Positions 7,641 to 15,293 of a stretch of 64,000 nucleotides of DNA are shown here, piece after piece. Every line of letters starts with the position of its first letter. The first letter of the stretch is position 1. Source of the stretch: Hypericibacter terrae (GTDB lineage: Bacteria; Pseudomonadota; Alphaproteobacteria; Dongiales; Dongiaceae); contig NZ_CP042906.1 in the NCBI RefSeq assembly GCF_008728855.1, forward strand, positions 3,647,570 to 3,711,569. Reading direction: 5' to 3'. Below the pieces are notes generated by a model, which searched no databases, was not told the origin of the DNA, and worked only from the letters and a program-made list of their open reading frames with translations. The translations under genes and the position numbers were made by a program.

Positions 7641-8228
7641 CTACGCCGCAGACAGGATGCGGTGGACCGTGCCAACTCCAATCCCGAACTTGCCCGCGAT
7701 CTGCCGGACGCTAAGTCCCTTATCCTTCGCAGCCCTCACCTTGCCCGCCTTCGCGTCTGCCACCGGAGGCCGGCCGAGCCGCTTCCCTTGCGCCTTGGCG
7801 CGCGCCAGTCCCGCGTTGACACGCTCGCGGATCATGGCGCGCTCGAACTCGGCGAAGACTCCGAGCATCTGAAACATGGCGCGGCCGGCCGGCGTCGACG
7901 TGTCCAAGCCCTGTTGGTGCAGGTACAGGTCAACGCGCTTGCCGTGCAACTCCCCGAGGAACACGACTAGGTCCTGTAGCGAGCGACCAAGACGGTCCAC
8001 CGACCACGCGGCCACCATGTCAAAGTCCCGGCGGGCCACTCCATTGCAGAGCGCATCAAAGCCCGGACGCTGATCCCGGCCCTTGGCTCCGCTGATCCCT
8101 TCATCCGCGAACACCTGCACAACGTCCCAGCCGTGGCGCTGCGCTACGGCCGCGAGTTCACGCTCTTGGTTCTCGATTGTCTGGCCGCTGCTGGAAACCC
8201 GAAGGTACAAAGCAACTCTCTTCGTCAT
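7641..8228 (-). CDS. Serine resolvase/invertase
   Basis: A 195-aa small serine recombinase (Tn3 resolvase/Hin type). The nucleophile serine is S12 in ALYLRVSSSGQ. Conserved features follow: FADEGISGAKGRDQRPGF, AWSVDRLGRSLQDLV, the E-helix region MFQMLGVFAEFERAMIRERV and a C-terminal helix-turn-helix (SVRQIAGKFGIGVGTVHRIL). It is full length for the family. Its ATG overlaps the TGA of the upstream nuclease-like gene (ATGA at 8225-8228), so the two are probably co-translated. No transposase or terminal inverted repeats are visible nearby, so it more likely acts as an element-encoded resolvase or inversion enzyme than as part of a Tn3 transposon. Confidence 0.93.
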   Translation of the reverse strand: MTKRVALYLRVSSSGQTIENQERELAAVAQRHGWDVVQVFADEGISGAKGRDQRPGFDALCNGVARRDFDMVAAWSVDRLGRSLQDLVVFLGELHGKRVDLYLHQQGLDTSTPAGRAMFQMLGVFAEFERAMIRERVNAGLARAKAQGKRLGRPPVADAKAGKVRAAKDKGLSVRQIAGKFGIGVGTVHRILSAA

Positions 8229-8692
8229 TTCAAGACTCCCCGGAGCCTGTAATTCTCAAGGGCAGCCCGGTCCCTGTTCGAAATAGAGATGCCAAACTCA
8301 GGCTTCGATGACAGACCTTTATAATCCCTTTCAACGAATACCCTGTCCGGCTTTCTCCAAACCAGAGATGGAATGGCATATAGGTACGGCGCCGCGTTCT
8401 CCTCAAAGAGGACCAGCACAACATAGTGGCGTCGAGACAACTCTATCTTCGTTTTAGGGATGAAGGCGTATTTCGATGAGGGCCACCGCAGGGACTTCAC
8501 TTGGATATCGAGGTAGCGGGACGGCTTGACGCGAACCACGAAGTCGATCCCCTTGTTATCTACCTCGGCGGTGTAAATGTCCCAGCCGCATCGCAACATC
8601 TCCATCTTGGTGTAATACTCGGCGAACTTCCCAAGTTGGAGCGTGTTGAGGTGATCCCAGGTGAAACGGTTGGCCGCGTCGTCAGTATCCAT
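8225..8692 (-). CDS. DUF4365-like PD-(D/E)XK nuclease-fold protein
   Basis: The 155-aa product starts at ATG 8692, with AAAGGGGGAG upstream; an in-frame ATG at 8716 adds eight residues with a poorer context. The pattern matches small restriction-endonuclease-fold proteins: E25 in LGKFAEYYTKMEM, D50 in NKGIDFVVRV and Q64-V-K66 in YLDIQVKSLRW, followed by a conserved YVVLVLF strand. Such DUF4365-type proteins occur in phage-related and defence loci; catalysis here is not proven. It overlaps the resolvase start by four bases, so the pair forms a two-gene cassette within the element. Confidence 0.65.
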   Translation of the reverse strand: MDTDDAANRFTWDHLNTLQLGKFAEYYTKMEMLRCGWDIYTAEVDNKGIDFVVRVKPSRYLDIQVKSLRWPSSKYAFIPKTKIELSRRHYVVLVLFEENAAPYLYAIPSLVWRKPDRVFVERDYKGLSSKPEFGISISNRDRAALENYRLRGVLK

Positions 8693-8937
8693 CTTGCTCC
8701 CCCTTTGATCATCCAAAACCTAGCTGATTTCGTTCCATAATCAAGTGTTTTACGAACACCAAAAACAGACACGCGGAAAATGAGTCCATTCAAGCGCTTG
8801 CGTGGGAGCAGTGCGCGAGGGTTTTTGGAACGCGCATCTATCCACTAGTGGTTTCGTTGACAGGCGACTCTCGATGAATCAAGTAAGAGACCCTCGCTCC
8901 TCCGAGAGCGACCGACCAACCACAGGAGGGTCACGCC

Positions 8938-9126
8938 ATGTTCAAGCGTTCCGTCTACCTCAAGCTCCCATTCCTCGGCGCCGTGTTCGTTGGGCAGCGC
9001 GCCCAGCCTCGGTCGGGCCCGTTCCTGTCCCGTGAGTGGGAGCGCGGCGAGTGGCTGCTGTGGGCCGGTCGGCTCGGCGTGATCTGGACACCGGCCAAGA
9101 AGCTGGCAGCCGAGAGGGCCGCCTAG
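8938..9126 (+). CDS. Small unrecognised protein
   Basis: A 62-aa ORF with a very strong ribosome site (CACAGGAGGGTCACGCC before ATG 8938). The product is basic and Trp-containing (FLSREWERGEWLLWAGRLG) with no known domain. The ribosome site and the following hairpin at 9203-9247 support a real transcription unit. Small proteins of this style are common in phages and satellites. It is divergent from the nuclease/resolvase pair and may share a promoter region with it (8693-8937). Confidence 0.55.
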   Translation: MFKRSVYLKLPFLGAVFVGQRAQPRSGPFLSREWERGEWLLWAGRLGVIWTPAKKLAAERAA

Positions 9127-9660
9127 GAGTCCATTAGCGAGTCCACTGGCGGGTGTCTTGGGTGGGGGCGGTTCTCGGCAGGGGGCCGCCCTTCTCCCTT
9201 CTGGTGGGCCCGCTGTGGGCGCTGGAGGGACTCGAATCGGGCCCACCTTCGACTAGGACACGTCGGACGCTGGTTACCCGATGAATAGACAACACTCTTG
9301 ATGCAGCCAGACCGACCGAGGCTGCGCCGTCCTCCAAGGGATCACAAATCCCCTGCGCCTCCGGTGATCCCGCCAGTTTCCGGCCGGTGTTGCGGCGCGT
9401 GTTGCGGCGAGGCGGCGATTAGGGCGCACCTTTGACTGAAGGAAGGCGCCACGCATTACCTTGCACCCTCGACCATAGACAAACCGGCGGCGGCCCGTTT
9501 CGGCCGAAAGTTGGCCGCTCGTTTCGCTCTTTGATTCCCCGACCCCAGGACGGCCCTCCCTGCGGCCGTCTCCCCCTTTTTCCTAATCCGACAAGGCGAC
9601 CTTGGCGACAGCCAGGGCCGGACCTTCACGCCCACCTCAAACCCCACTCAAGGACCACCC
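9127..9660. other. 534-bp stretch with a strong inverted repeat only
   Basis: No supported gene. The only structure seen is the inverted repeat 9203-9247, listed separately. The region probably carries the terminator of the small gene and the promoter of the plus-strand series that starts at 9661. Confidence 0.5.
9203..9247. terminator. 10-bp perfect inverted repeat, candidate terminator
   Basis: GGTGGGCCCG (9203-9212) and CGGGCCCACC (9238-9247) are perfect complements around a 25-nt loop. It lies 77 bp after the small gene's stop. There is no T-run, so a protein-binding site or structural RNA is also possible. Confidence 0.45.
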
Positions 9661-9936
9661 ATGGACAACCCTCTGACTATCAGCTGCAACGCTGCCCGCA
9701 TCGGTTCGCGGAAGCGCACCCGCAACTACACCATCCATCACTTCACTCTCGACCCTGCGGCCGACATTGCCTTGGTCGCCGCGCGGACCCGGCTGGCACG
9801 CATCGGTGGCCGGGCGGTCTCAGCCTCGATCATCGTTCGCCGCGCGCTTGAGGTGCTCATGGCCCGTCTCGACGCTGCGGAGAGCCCGGAGGAGGAAGCG
9901 GCCGAAGTGGCGGCGCTCATGAAGCACGTCCACTGA
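9661..9936 (+). CDS. Small ribbon-helix-helix-like protein
   Basis: A 91-aa protein with AGGA before ATG 9661. The central part (NYTIHHFTLDPAADIALV, then ASIIVRRALEVLMARL) has the strand-helix-helix rhythm of RHH DNA-binding proteins, including the S-x-I-V-R-R-A-L-E second-helix pattern. The C-terminus is acidic (ESPEEEAAEVAAL). It leads the plus-strand series of the element and could be its transcription or copy regulator. That role is inferred from position. Fold assignment is tentative. Confidence 0.55.
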   Translation: MDNPLTISCNAARIGSRKRTRNYTIHHFTLDPAADIALVAARTRLARIGGRAVSASIIVRRALEVLMARLDAAESPEEEAAEVAALMKHVH

Positions 9937-9977
9937 CCACGACACCACTGCAGAACAGAGGAGCCTAGACCCGCCCA

Positions 9978-11885
9978 ATGCGTAGCCCCTTGGCTATCCC
10001 CACCGCTGACAACGCCTGGGAACACCTTCGCGTCACCGCAATGTGGCGCCTTCGGTCCATCCTCGAGCGCCACGGCAACCGCCTGAGCTCGGAACACCAC
10101 AACGCTCTGTGGGCACTTATCGTGTCCATGGTCGCCCGCCTAGAAGGCACCGACCGCGGGCGCCTCGCCTTCGGACTACCGACAGGCATGGGCAAGACCA
10201 CTGCCATTGTCGCCCTGTGCGCGGCCATGGAAGACGTGCAACACCTGATCGGCAACAAGACCATTGCCGTGTCTGCCTCCAAGGTCGAGGCGCTGTGCGA
10301 GTTGAAGCGCGCCATGATCGCGGAAGGTGTCAGCCCCGAACATGTCGGGTTGATCCACAGCAAGCGCTATGACCCCAAGATTGCCGCCAAGATCGCAGCC
10401 GGTGAGGTTGCCAAGGACGACTACGCAAGCGAGCCGTCAGAGGGACACGACCGCCCAATCCTCTTAGTGAGCCACGCTCGTGTCCGCGGACAGAATGGCG
10501 CCGTTGCCGACTACATGCGCCGTGATCTGCTGATCTGGGACGAAAGCCTATTCGTCTCGGACAGCAGCGGCGTGGCGTTGTGCAGTCTTGATGAAGATGC
10601 GGGCGCCCTCCAGCGTGTCGCCCGATACAAGCCGGAGATGGCAGACCTTGCCGACTACCTCGACAGTTGCATTGGTCTTTGTCACGCCAAGATGGAGGAG
10701 TTACAGGAGAATGGCGAACAAGAAGCGGTCTTTCGCTTCCCGAACCTGTCAGCCGACTACATGGAGAAATTCCGCGGCTTGATCGGGAGCCGATACGAGA
10801 CCGTCGCCCGCTTACTCGACTATGTGAATGAGCCCATCCGCTACATTCCCACCAAGCTAGGCGGTGTCCTCTCGTATCGGCTGGCCGTTCCCGACGACAT
10901 TGAGAACATCGTCATTCTGGACGCATCTCACCCCATCCGTGAACTTGTTCGGTCCACTGAAGGTGTCATTGATGCGGAGCGAGACCACCCCCTCATTGCC
11001 GGTCTCGGGATCAACCTCTCTCGCATCAAGCGCTTTGACCGAACGACCATCAAGTACATGAAGCGGTCGGGAAGCCGAACCGAGATGACCCGCGACCTGC
11101 TCAAGACCAAGCGAGGCGATGAACGCTCGGTCTCTCGGGAGTTAGTCGAGGTGATCCGCAACATCCCCGAGCACGAAGCGGCCCTAGTCTTCACCTACAA
11201 GCCACGACCCAGGGACAAGCGGTCTATGGCTTCAGTGCTCCTGTCGGATTTGGAAGATGCCGGGATCGACACGGCCGCGAAGGTCACAGACCACAGCGGA
11301 GCGCAGCGGGACCGTATCACCGTCCTGACCTGGGGCCAGGAGACCAGCAGCAATCACTACTCCCATTGCAAGCATGTGATCCTTGCTGGTGTGCTCCTGA
11401 GGGCAGAGGAAGACGTGGCCGCAGCTTTTGTCGGGGAGACCCGCAACATCCGGGTCAACATCGACAACGACCGCATCCGCGCCTTGATCCAGACCGAGGC
11501 CGCGCACTGTGCCTATCAAGCGGCGTCTCGGGGATCCTGCCGGACAGCAGTCAATGGCTATGCCGAAGCAATGACGCTGTGGCTCATGCACGCTGACCCG
11601 GTGATTGTCGAGACCCTCAGGGAGGTAATGCCTGGGGTGAAGGTCGAGCCCTGGCGGTCGGTAACTGCCACCTTCCGGGGCGCCAAGGAGAACACGACCG
11701 CGGCCACCATCGCGGAGTTCCTTGGTCGGCTACCGGAAGGGACCCGCGAGGTATCCATCCGCCAGCTACGCAAGGAGACCGGACTAGACAGCATCCCTGG
11801 TCAGTCGTTCAGGCGCGCAAGGGACGCAGCCCTGCAACAAGTCCCCTGGGTTATCGCCGGACGGTCCCTTGTCAGGGCGTTCTAG
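9978..11885 (+). CDS. P-loop helicase-like protein of the element
   Basis: A 635-aa protein with AGAGGAG upstream of ATG 9978. Walker A is LPTGMGKTT at residues 67-75, preceded by the RLAFGLPTG strand. A Walker B-like DES box (LLIWDESLFVSD) lies near residue 185, as in SF2 DEAD/DEAH ATPases. The C-terminal half has a second RecA-like pattern (EHEAALVFTYKPRPRDK, then ITVLTWGQETSS and HVILAGVLLRAEED). No primase, polymerase or nuclease motif is evident. It could drive element replication or DNA remodelling. The nearest analogies are phage and plasmid helicases, but I do not recognise the family. A two-hairpin array follows its stop codon. Confidence 0.7.
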   Translation: MRSPLAIPTADNAWEHLRVTAMWRLRSILERHGNRLSSEHHNALWALIVSMVARLEGTDRGRLAFGLPTGMGKTTAIVALCAAMEDVQHLIGNKTIAVSASKVEALCELKRAMIAEGVSPEHVGLIHSKRYDPKIAAKIAAGEVAKDDYASEPSEGHDRPILLVSHARVRGQNGAVADYMRRDLLIWDESLFVSDSSGVALCSLDEDAGALQRVARYKPEMADLADYLDSCIGLCHAKMEELQENGEQEAVFRFPNLSADYMEKFRGLIGSRYETVARLLDYVNEPIRYIPTKLGGVLSYRLAVPDDIENIVILDASHPIRELVRSTEGVIDAERDHPLIAGLGINLSRIKRFDRTTIKYMKRSGSRTEMTRDLLKTKRGDERSVSRELVEVIRNIPEHEAALVFTYKPRPRDKRSMASVLLSDLEDAGIDTAAKVTDHSGAQRDRITVLTWGQETSSNHYSHCKHVILAGVLLRAEEDVAAAFVGETRNIRVNIDNDRIRALIQTEAAHCAYQAASRGSCRTAVNGYAEAMTLWLMHADPVIVETLREVMPGVKVEPWRSVTATFRGAKENTTAATIAEFLGRLPEGTREVSIRQLRKETGLDSIPGQSFRRARDAALQQVPWVIAGRSLVRAF

Positions 11886-11898
11886 CGAGCCGGCTTAA

Positions 11899-12016
11899 CA
11901 ACCGCACCTGATAAGAAATCCCTCAGGAACGGTTGATAACAGGGCGGGCGGCTCTCTGGTCCGCATGTTCTAAGGAAAGAGACCGTCCCTGATAAGAAAT
12001 CCCTCAGGAGCGGTCC
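11899..12016 (+). repeat. Two covarying hairpins with identical loop
   Basis: Hairpin 1 (11899-11935) and hairpin 2 (11980-12016) each have an outer stem, a 2x2 internal loop, an inner stem CCTGA/TCAGG and the same 11-nt loop taagaaatccc. The outer stems differ by a compensatory change: A11900-T11934 in copy 1 is G11981-C12015 in copy 2. They are spaced 81 bp apart in the untranslated gap after the helicase-like gene. The pattern suggests selection on structure: RNA regulatory elements, an origin or a protein-binding site. Confidence 0.65.
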
Positions 12017-12128
12017 TTTTCCACCCCCACCTGGCCCTGTCGATCGGACAGGCCACTTACCCCGCCTTGTCACATTCCGTGCACCTGCCGTTGAGACGGC
12101 GGGTCGCCAACAATAGGAAACCGAAACC

Positions 12129-12521
12129 ATGACCGAAACGCCACCCCCGGCTGGGGAGGGCGCGACCAGCCTTGCCGGAAGGCAAGGGACCAGCCTTGGC
12201 AACAGCCAAGGGAACGACGCCCCTTTAACTGGCCGGTCTGCCCGAGAGGCACTCCTAGAGCGTATCTGGAGGGCCACAGCCGAAGCCATCGCCCAGTCCC
12301 TGGAGTCTCCCGAAAAGGAAGACCACAAGGCGGCCATGATCAACGTGGCTCGCCAATTTCTCACCGACAACAAGGTCACCAACGAATCCCTTGACCGTAT
12401 CGGCGAGAGCAAACACGTCGCCCTTGCAAAGGTCCTGAACCAGCTGCCCGAGGCGGACAGTGAAGCGGAACCCATCCGCCCCCTCTTTGGAGATCCCCTG
12501 CCCGCTCTCCCCGATCCGTAA
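12129..12521 (+). CDS. Unrecognised small protein
   Basis: A 130-aa protein starting at ATG 12129 with AATAGGAAACC upstream. The N-terminal ~35 residues are Gly/Ser-rich and encoded by the double hairpin at 12170-12211. The rest is helical, with an acidic stretch (ESPEKEDHKAAMINVARQFL). No family is recognised. A related low-complexity segment (GQGTSLGESQG) ends the protein at 12735-13511. It sits between the hairpin array and a close-packed gene series. Confidence 0.55.
   Translation: MTETPPPAGEGATSLAGRQGTSLGNSQGNDAPLTGRSAREALLERIWRATAEAIAQSLESPEKEDHKAAMINVARQFLTDNKVTNESLDRIGESKHVALAKVLNQLPEADSEAEPIRPLFGDPLPALPDP
12170..12211 (+). repeat. Tandem double hairpin, copy 1
   Basis: CCTTGCC/GGCAAGG (12170-12187, loop ggaa) is followed at once by CCTTGGC/GCCAAGG (12194-12211, loop aaca). 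The same pair of stems with different loops recurs at 13433-13474. It lies within a coding sequence, early in the 12129-12521 gene. Confidence 0.75.
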
Positions 12522-12540
12522 CTATGCAAAGGAAATGACC

Positions 12541-12738
12541 ATGACCGACAACAAGCCCGTGTCTCCCGAGGGCGAAGCAGCCGCCCGCCAACTCGACAGG
12601 GCCGGAAAGGTGTTGATGAAGCTGAGGGGCTTGAAACATCGCCCCCACCTACTCGACCGGTTCGTCGCGGCGATTGCAGCGGTCGAGGCTGAACATCCCG
12701 GCGCGACACGCTGCAAGGTCGCCAAGCTCGAAAGATGA
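12541..12738 (+). CDS. Small unrecognised helical protein
   Basis: A 65-aa protein from ATG 12541, with GCAAAGGAA at a good distance; in-frame ATGs at 12535 and 12460 give longer forms with poorer support. The product is charged and helical (AARQLDRAGKVLMKLRGL, then LLDRFVAAIAAVEAEHPG). No family is recognised. Its TGA overlaps the next gene's ATG (ATGA at 12735-12738), so the two are coupled. Confidence 0.55.
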   Translation: MTDNKPVSPEGEAAARQLDRAGKVLMKLRGLKHRPHLLDRFVAAIAAVEAEHPGATRCKVAKLER

Positions 12739-13511
12739 CGACGCCCATCCGCCAGCGGTTGGCGGAATGTGCAGCGAAGGCGCGAACGTGCGAAGTCTCG
12801 GGATGCCATCTCCCGAGGCAGCATTTCGGGAAGTGGTGTGAAGCCCACGATAGGCGAGCCCAGGAGACCGGTCACCCTCTAGGCCGCACCATTCGGCGCC
12901 GAGAGTTCGAGCCGTTCGTCAATGGCGCGCGTCGCTACCTCGAAAGACACCAAGACCACCCTCGAATTGCCAAGGCTCTCAGTTGGCTGGAGGCGCTGGT
13001 CTATGCGAGTGGGTCAGCACCGGCCGAGATCACACGCAAGTCAACCGTCCATGACCGTCTGTTGAGGTGGCTCGTCAAACTGCGACGGCAGGAAACCTCA
13101 CCGGTCGAGATTCTGGCCATCGTCATCGGCATCTATGCCTATCGGGAGTGGTCGCCTCAGGTCTTTAGAAGCGACCGGCACTTCGCTCATCAACTCGCCA
13201 TCCGCGTCCTGCGTCTCGTTCGCCCGGAGCGTGTCACGACGATGCACCGCGGGTGCCATGAATACCTGAGTAAAGACCGCATCACGTCGGGAGTCCGCGA
13301 CCTTCTGAGCGAGGCGCTCAACAGACACGTTGGCGTCGTGGCCCTTTCGGTCGCGCGCAAGCTGGCGGCGAAGATCGAAGCCTCCAACCCCGTTCCAACC
13401 GCTCTAACCATGATCCTCGCCGGCACGCCCAGCCTTGCCAGTGGGCAAGGGACCAGCCTTGGCGAAAGCCAAGGGACCGGCATCAATGAAGGAAAACCAA
13501 CGAATGAGTAA
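12735..13511 (+). CDS. Unrecognised 258-aa protein with N-terminal Cys/His cluster
   Basis: The start overlaps the previous stop by four bases. The N-terminus carries CEVSGCHLPRQHFGKWCEAHDRR, a C-x4-C-H...C-x2-H arrangement that could bind zinc. The middle is helical with Arg-rich segments (LLRWLVKLRRQET). The last ~30 residues form a Gly/Ser/Gln-rich tail translated from the second double hairpin. The next gene begins eight bases before this one ends. Its role in the element is unknown; a DNA- or RNA-binding protein is plausible because of the basic character and putative zinc site. Confidence 0.6.
   Translation: MTTPIRQRLAECAAKARTCEVSGCHLPRQHFGKWCEAHDRRAQETGHPLGRTIRRREFEPFVNGARRYLERHQDHPRIAKALSWLEALVYASGSAPAEITRKSTVHDRLLRWLVKLRRQETSPVEILAIVIGIYAYREWSPQVFRSDRHFAHQLAIRVLRLVRPERVTTMHRGCHEYLSKDRITSGVRDLLSEALNRHVGVVALSVARKLAAKIEASNPVPTALTMILAGTPSLASGQGTSLGESQGTGINEGKPTNE
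13433..13474 (+). repeat. Tandem double hairpin, copy 2
   Basis: CCTTGCC/GGCAAGG (13433-13450, loop agtg) is followed by CCTTGGC/GCCAAGG (13457-13474, loop gaaa). Stems and the spacer ga-cca-g match copy 1 at 12170-12211 while loops differ. It lies at the 3' end of the 12735-13511 gene, just before the next ribosome site. Confidence 0.75.
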
Positions 13512-14532
13512 CGACCTGGAAATCCAGAACAGCAACAGCAGCGACGACAGCGGCCAAATCGTCCCCCTCGCAGGAGGTGTCTACCGATACCAAGTCGGCG
13601 CAAGACAGCCAGAGCAGTCGGAGCAATCACAGTCCGGCGGTGCCTCGGGTAAGTGGGTAGGCGACGTTCAGCGCACGACGGTGCGGGACGGCCAGATGCG
13701 CCATGAGACGGTCGCCAACGTCACGAAGTCCACCGATGCGCCCGCTCAGGGTTCGCATTGGCTCGACAACGCCCGGACAACTTCCGGTCGCCCGCTGTCC
13801 CGCAGTGAGATTGACGAAAACAGCATCGTCACCGTGCCCGGCGCTGGGCAGTTTCAAGTCAAGACGCTTCTCCGCACCGGGGACCTGATCAAGACCCCGG
13901 ATGGCCGCATTGTCGAACCGCCGAAGAATGCGTTCGACCAGTTCGACAAGCAGCAACAGCAGCAGCAGCCGGCGGCACCGAACGCGGAGGCTGGTGAGAC
14001 TCTCGACGCTGACGGTGAGGCGCTGGCGCAAACGATCATCAACGGAACGCGCGAGGGTGACCGTATGGCAGCGATGCGCCAACTCATCGACGGGAACGGC
14101 ATCACCGCTGCCACACTGGAGCACATTGCAAGCTCAATGCACATCGAGCCTGACAAGGCAGCTGGCATGGTCGAGTCGCTGGTCGGCAAGTTCAGCGAGC
14201 AAGCCGCTAAGGCGGTCTCCCAGGTGGCCCCTGTAGACCTTCAGGACGTTGCGGAGTGGGCGCGGGCCAACAAGCCCAACGACCTGAAAAAGGCTATGTG
14301 GGCAATCGCGTCTGACGACAAGGGCGCTGGCTTCCGCTCGCTAACGCAGGAATACATCGCAGCCCTGCCCACCCACGCGCCCCACATGATCCTCAACGCT
14401 GAGATGCCAGAGGGAGTGACCGCTGTGGAGCACAACGGCCGCGTGATCCTCAAGACACCCTACGGGGACTTCGACTGGGCCTCTGCGGTCAAGTCGGGGT
14501 TCGTCACCGTCTCACGGCGCGGTCGCCGATGA
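13504..14532 (+). CDS. Unrecognised protein with Gln-rich linker
   Basis: The 342-aa product starts at ATG 13504 (GAAGGAAAACC upstream), eight bases before the previous stop. The N-terminal ~90 residues are Ser/Gln-rich and look disordered. A QQQQQQ run sits near residue 150, followed by helical repeats (TIINGTREGDRMAAMRQL, then DLQDVAEWARANKPNDLKKA). The C-terminus has short beta-like strands (VTAVEHNGRVILKTPYGDF). The layout, a disordered N-terminus plus linker plus small C-terminal domain, resembles virion-associated or scaffold-like proteins, but nothing identifies it. Its TGA overlaps the next ATG. Confidence 0.6.
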   Translation: MSNDLEIQNSNSSDDSGQIVPLAGGVYRYQVGARQPEQSEQSQSGGASGKWVGDVQRTTVRDGQMRHETVANVTKSTDAPAQGSHWLDNARTTSGRPLSRSEIDENSIVTVPGAGQFQVKTLLRTGDLIKTPDGRIVEPPKNAFDQFDKQQQQQQPAAPNAEAGETLDADGEALAQTIINGTREGDRMAAMRQLIDGNGITAATLEHIASSMHIEPDKAAGMVESLVGKFSEQAAKAVSQVAPVDLQDVAEWARANKPNDLKKAMWAIASDDKGAGFRSLTQEYIAALPTHAPHMILNAEMPEGVTAVEHNGRVILKTPYGDFDWASAVKSGFVTVSRRGRR

Positions 14533-14780
14533 TTGCCGCACGTCCTGGCGTTCTCTCGCCCACCGGTCATCGCGAACAGGCTCTACTCGCAGAGTGGTGC
14601 AAACATTCTCAGGGTTCGGCATCCGTCACTATGTCGAAGGATGCCTGGGTCTATAGGCGCCGGCAGGGCTTCATCTTCGGTGCCAGTGCCGTCAAAGCCA
14701 CCAATGAGGAGAACCGCCTTGCGTTGGAACGCCGCCAGCCTCGCTTCGCGAAGGACCAGCGCAACAGAGGGCGGCATTGA
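14529..14780 (+). CDS. Small unrecognised protein
   Basis: An 83-aa ORF coupled to its neighbours at both ends: ATGA at 14529-14532 with the previous gene and TGATG at 14778-14782 with the next. The product is basic, with VYRRRQGFIFGASAVKATNEENR in its second half. No family is recognised. A second ORF one frame over (14533-14787) covers the same DNA, but it lacks the exact stop-start overlaps, so I favour this frame. Confidence 0.5.
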   Translation: MIAARPGVLSPTGHREQALLAEWCKHSQGSASVTMSKDAWVYRRRQGFIFGASAVKATNEENRLALERRQPRFAKDQRNRGRH

Positions 14781-15049
14781 TGAGTGACGGAGACCTTGCG
14801 CGGTTCGCGTCTCAAGCCGCGCAGGACTTCGCCTCATTCCAGCGTGAAGCCAGCGCAGCCCATGACCGAGCCAAGAACCAGCCTCTAGGCGATGCGTACC
14901 GTATGACGTTCGTCCCGCCACCCGAGTGGGGAGCCGTCACCGAACGCATCGAGGCGACCTACATGGGAATATCGGCTGTGTACCTGCGCTTTGCTAGCCA
15001 CGAGCCGATTTGGCAACTGCGGGTCCCTGTGCGGGGCTTCGACATCTGA
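14780..15049 (+). CDS. Small unrecognised protein
   Basis: The 89-aa product starts at ATG 14780, overlapping the previous stop by one base. An in-frame TTG lies directly before it. The first half is a charged helix (LARFASQAAQDFASFQREASAA); the second is beta-like and aromatic (ITERIEATYMGISAVYLRF, then WQLRVPVRGFDI). It ends the closely packed block 12541-15049. No family is recognised. Confidence 0.55.
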   Translation: MSDGDLARFASQAAQDFASFQREASAAHDRAKNQPLGDAYRMTFVPPPEWGAVTERIEATYMGISAVYLRFASHEPIWQLRVPVRGFDI

Positions 15050-15209
15050 CCCGCCTTGCGCCCCACTCTTCGACCAAACTCAGGACTCGAAAGCGATGCT
15101 CTGCGGAGCGACGTTAGTAGAACAATTTTGGGCAAGGTAGAAGGTGGGGCGTTTCGGCTCGGCACCTATTCCGACAAATCCAGAAACGCCGAAAGCAGTA
15201 GGAGCAAGA

Positions 15210-15293
15210 ATGACCGATATCCCGCGTGACATATGGAACCACACAAGCCGGCGACCGTGCTCAGTGCCAGAGCAGAGCGGTGGGCAGACGTAA
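15210..15293 (+). CDS. 27-codon ORF coupled to the lectin-like gene
   Basis: ATG 15210 is preceded by AGTAGGAGCAAGA, one of the best ribosome sites of the element. The 27-residue product begins MTDIPRDIWNHTSRRP. Its TAA (15291-15293) overlaps the ATG at 15293 that I choose for the next gene, so it may serve mainly as a leader that delivers ribosomes. Whether the peptide itself functions is unknown. Confidence 0.5.
   Translation: MTDIPRDIWNHTSRRPCSVPEQSGGQT

Noticed and set aside
7641-8692. Tn3-type transposon around the resolvase
   Set aside because: No transposase and no 38-bp-type terminal inverted repeats are visible around the pair.
9203-9247. Sequence resembling a tRNA T-arm (gggactcgaatcggg)
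   Set aside because: The T-stem does not pair properly and no acceptor or anticodon arm can be built. A perfect 10-bp inverted repeat is the better description.
11882-12748. 288-aa minus-strand ORF
   Set aside because: It runs opposite three plus-strand genes with ribosome sites; its repeated LLRDFLSG peptides come from the two hairpins at 11899-12016.
13950-13975. CAG-rich run as a microsatellite of interest
   Set aside because: It simply encodes the QQQQQQ linker of the 13504-14532 protein and is short; no further structure seen.
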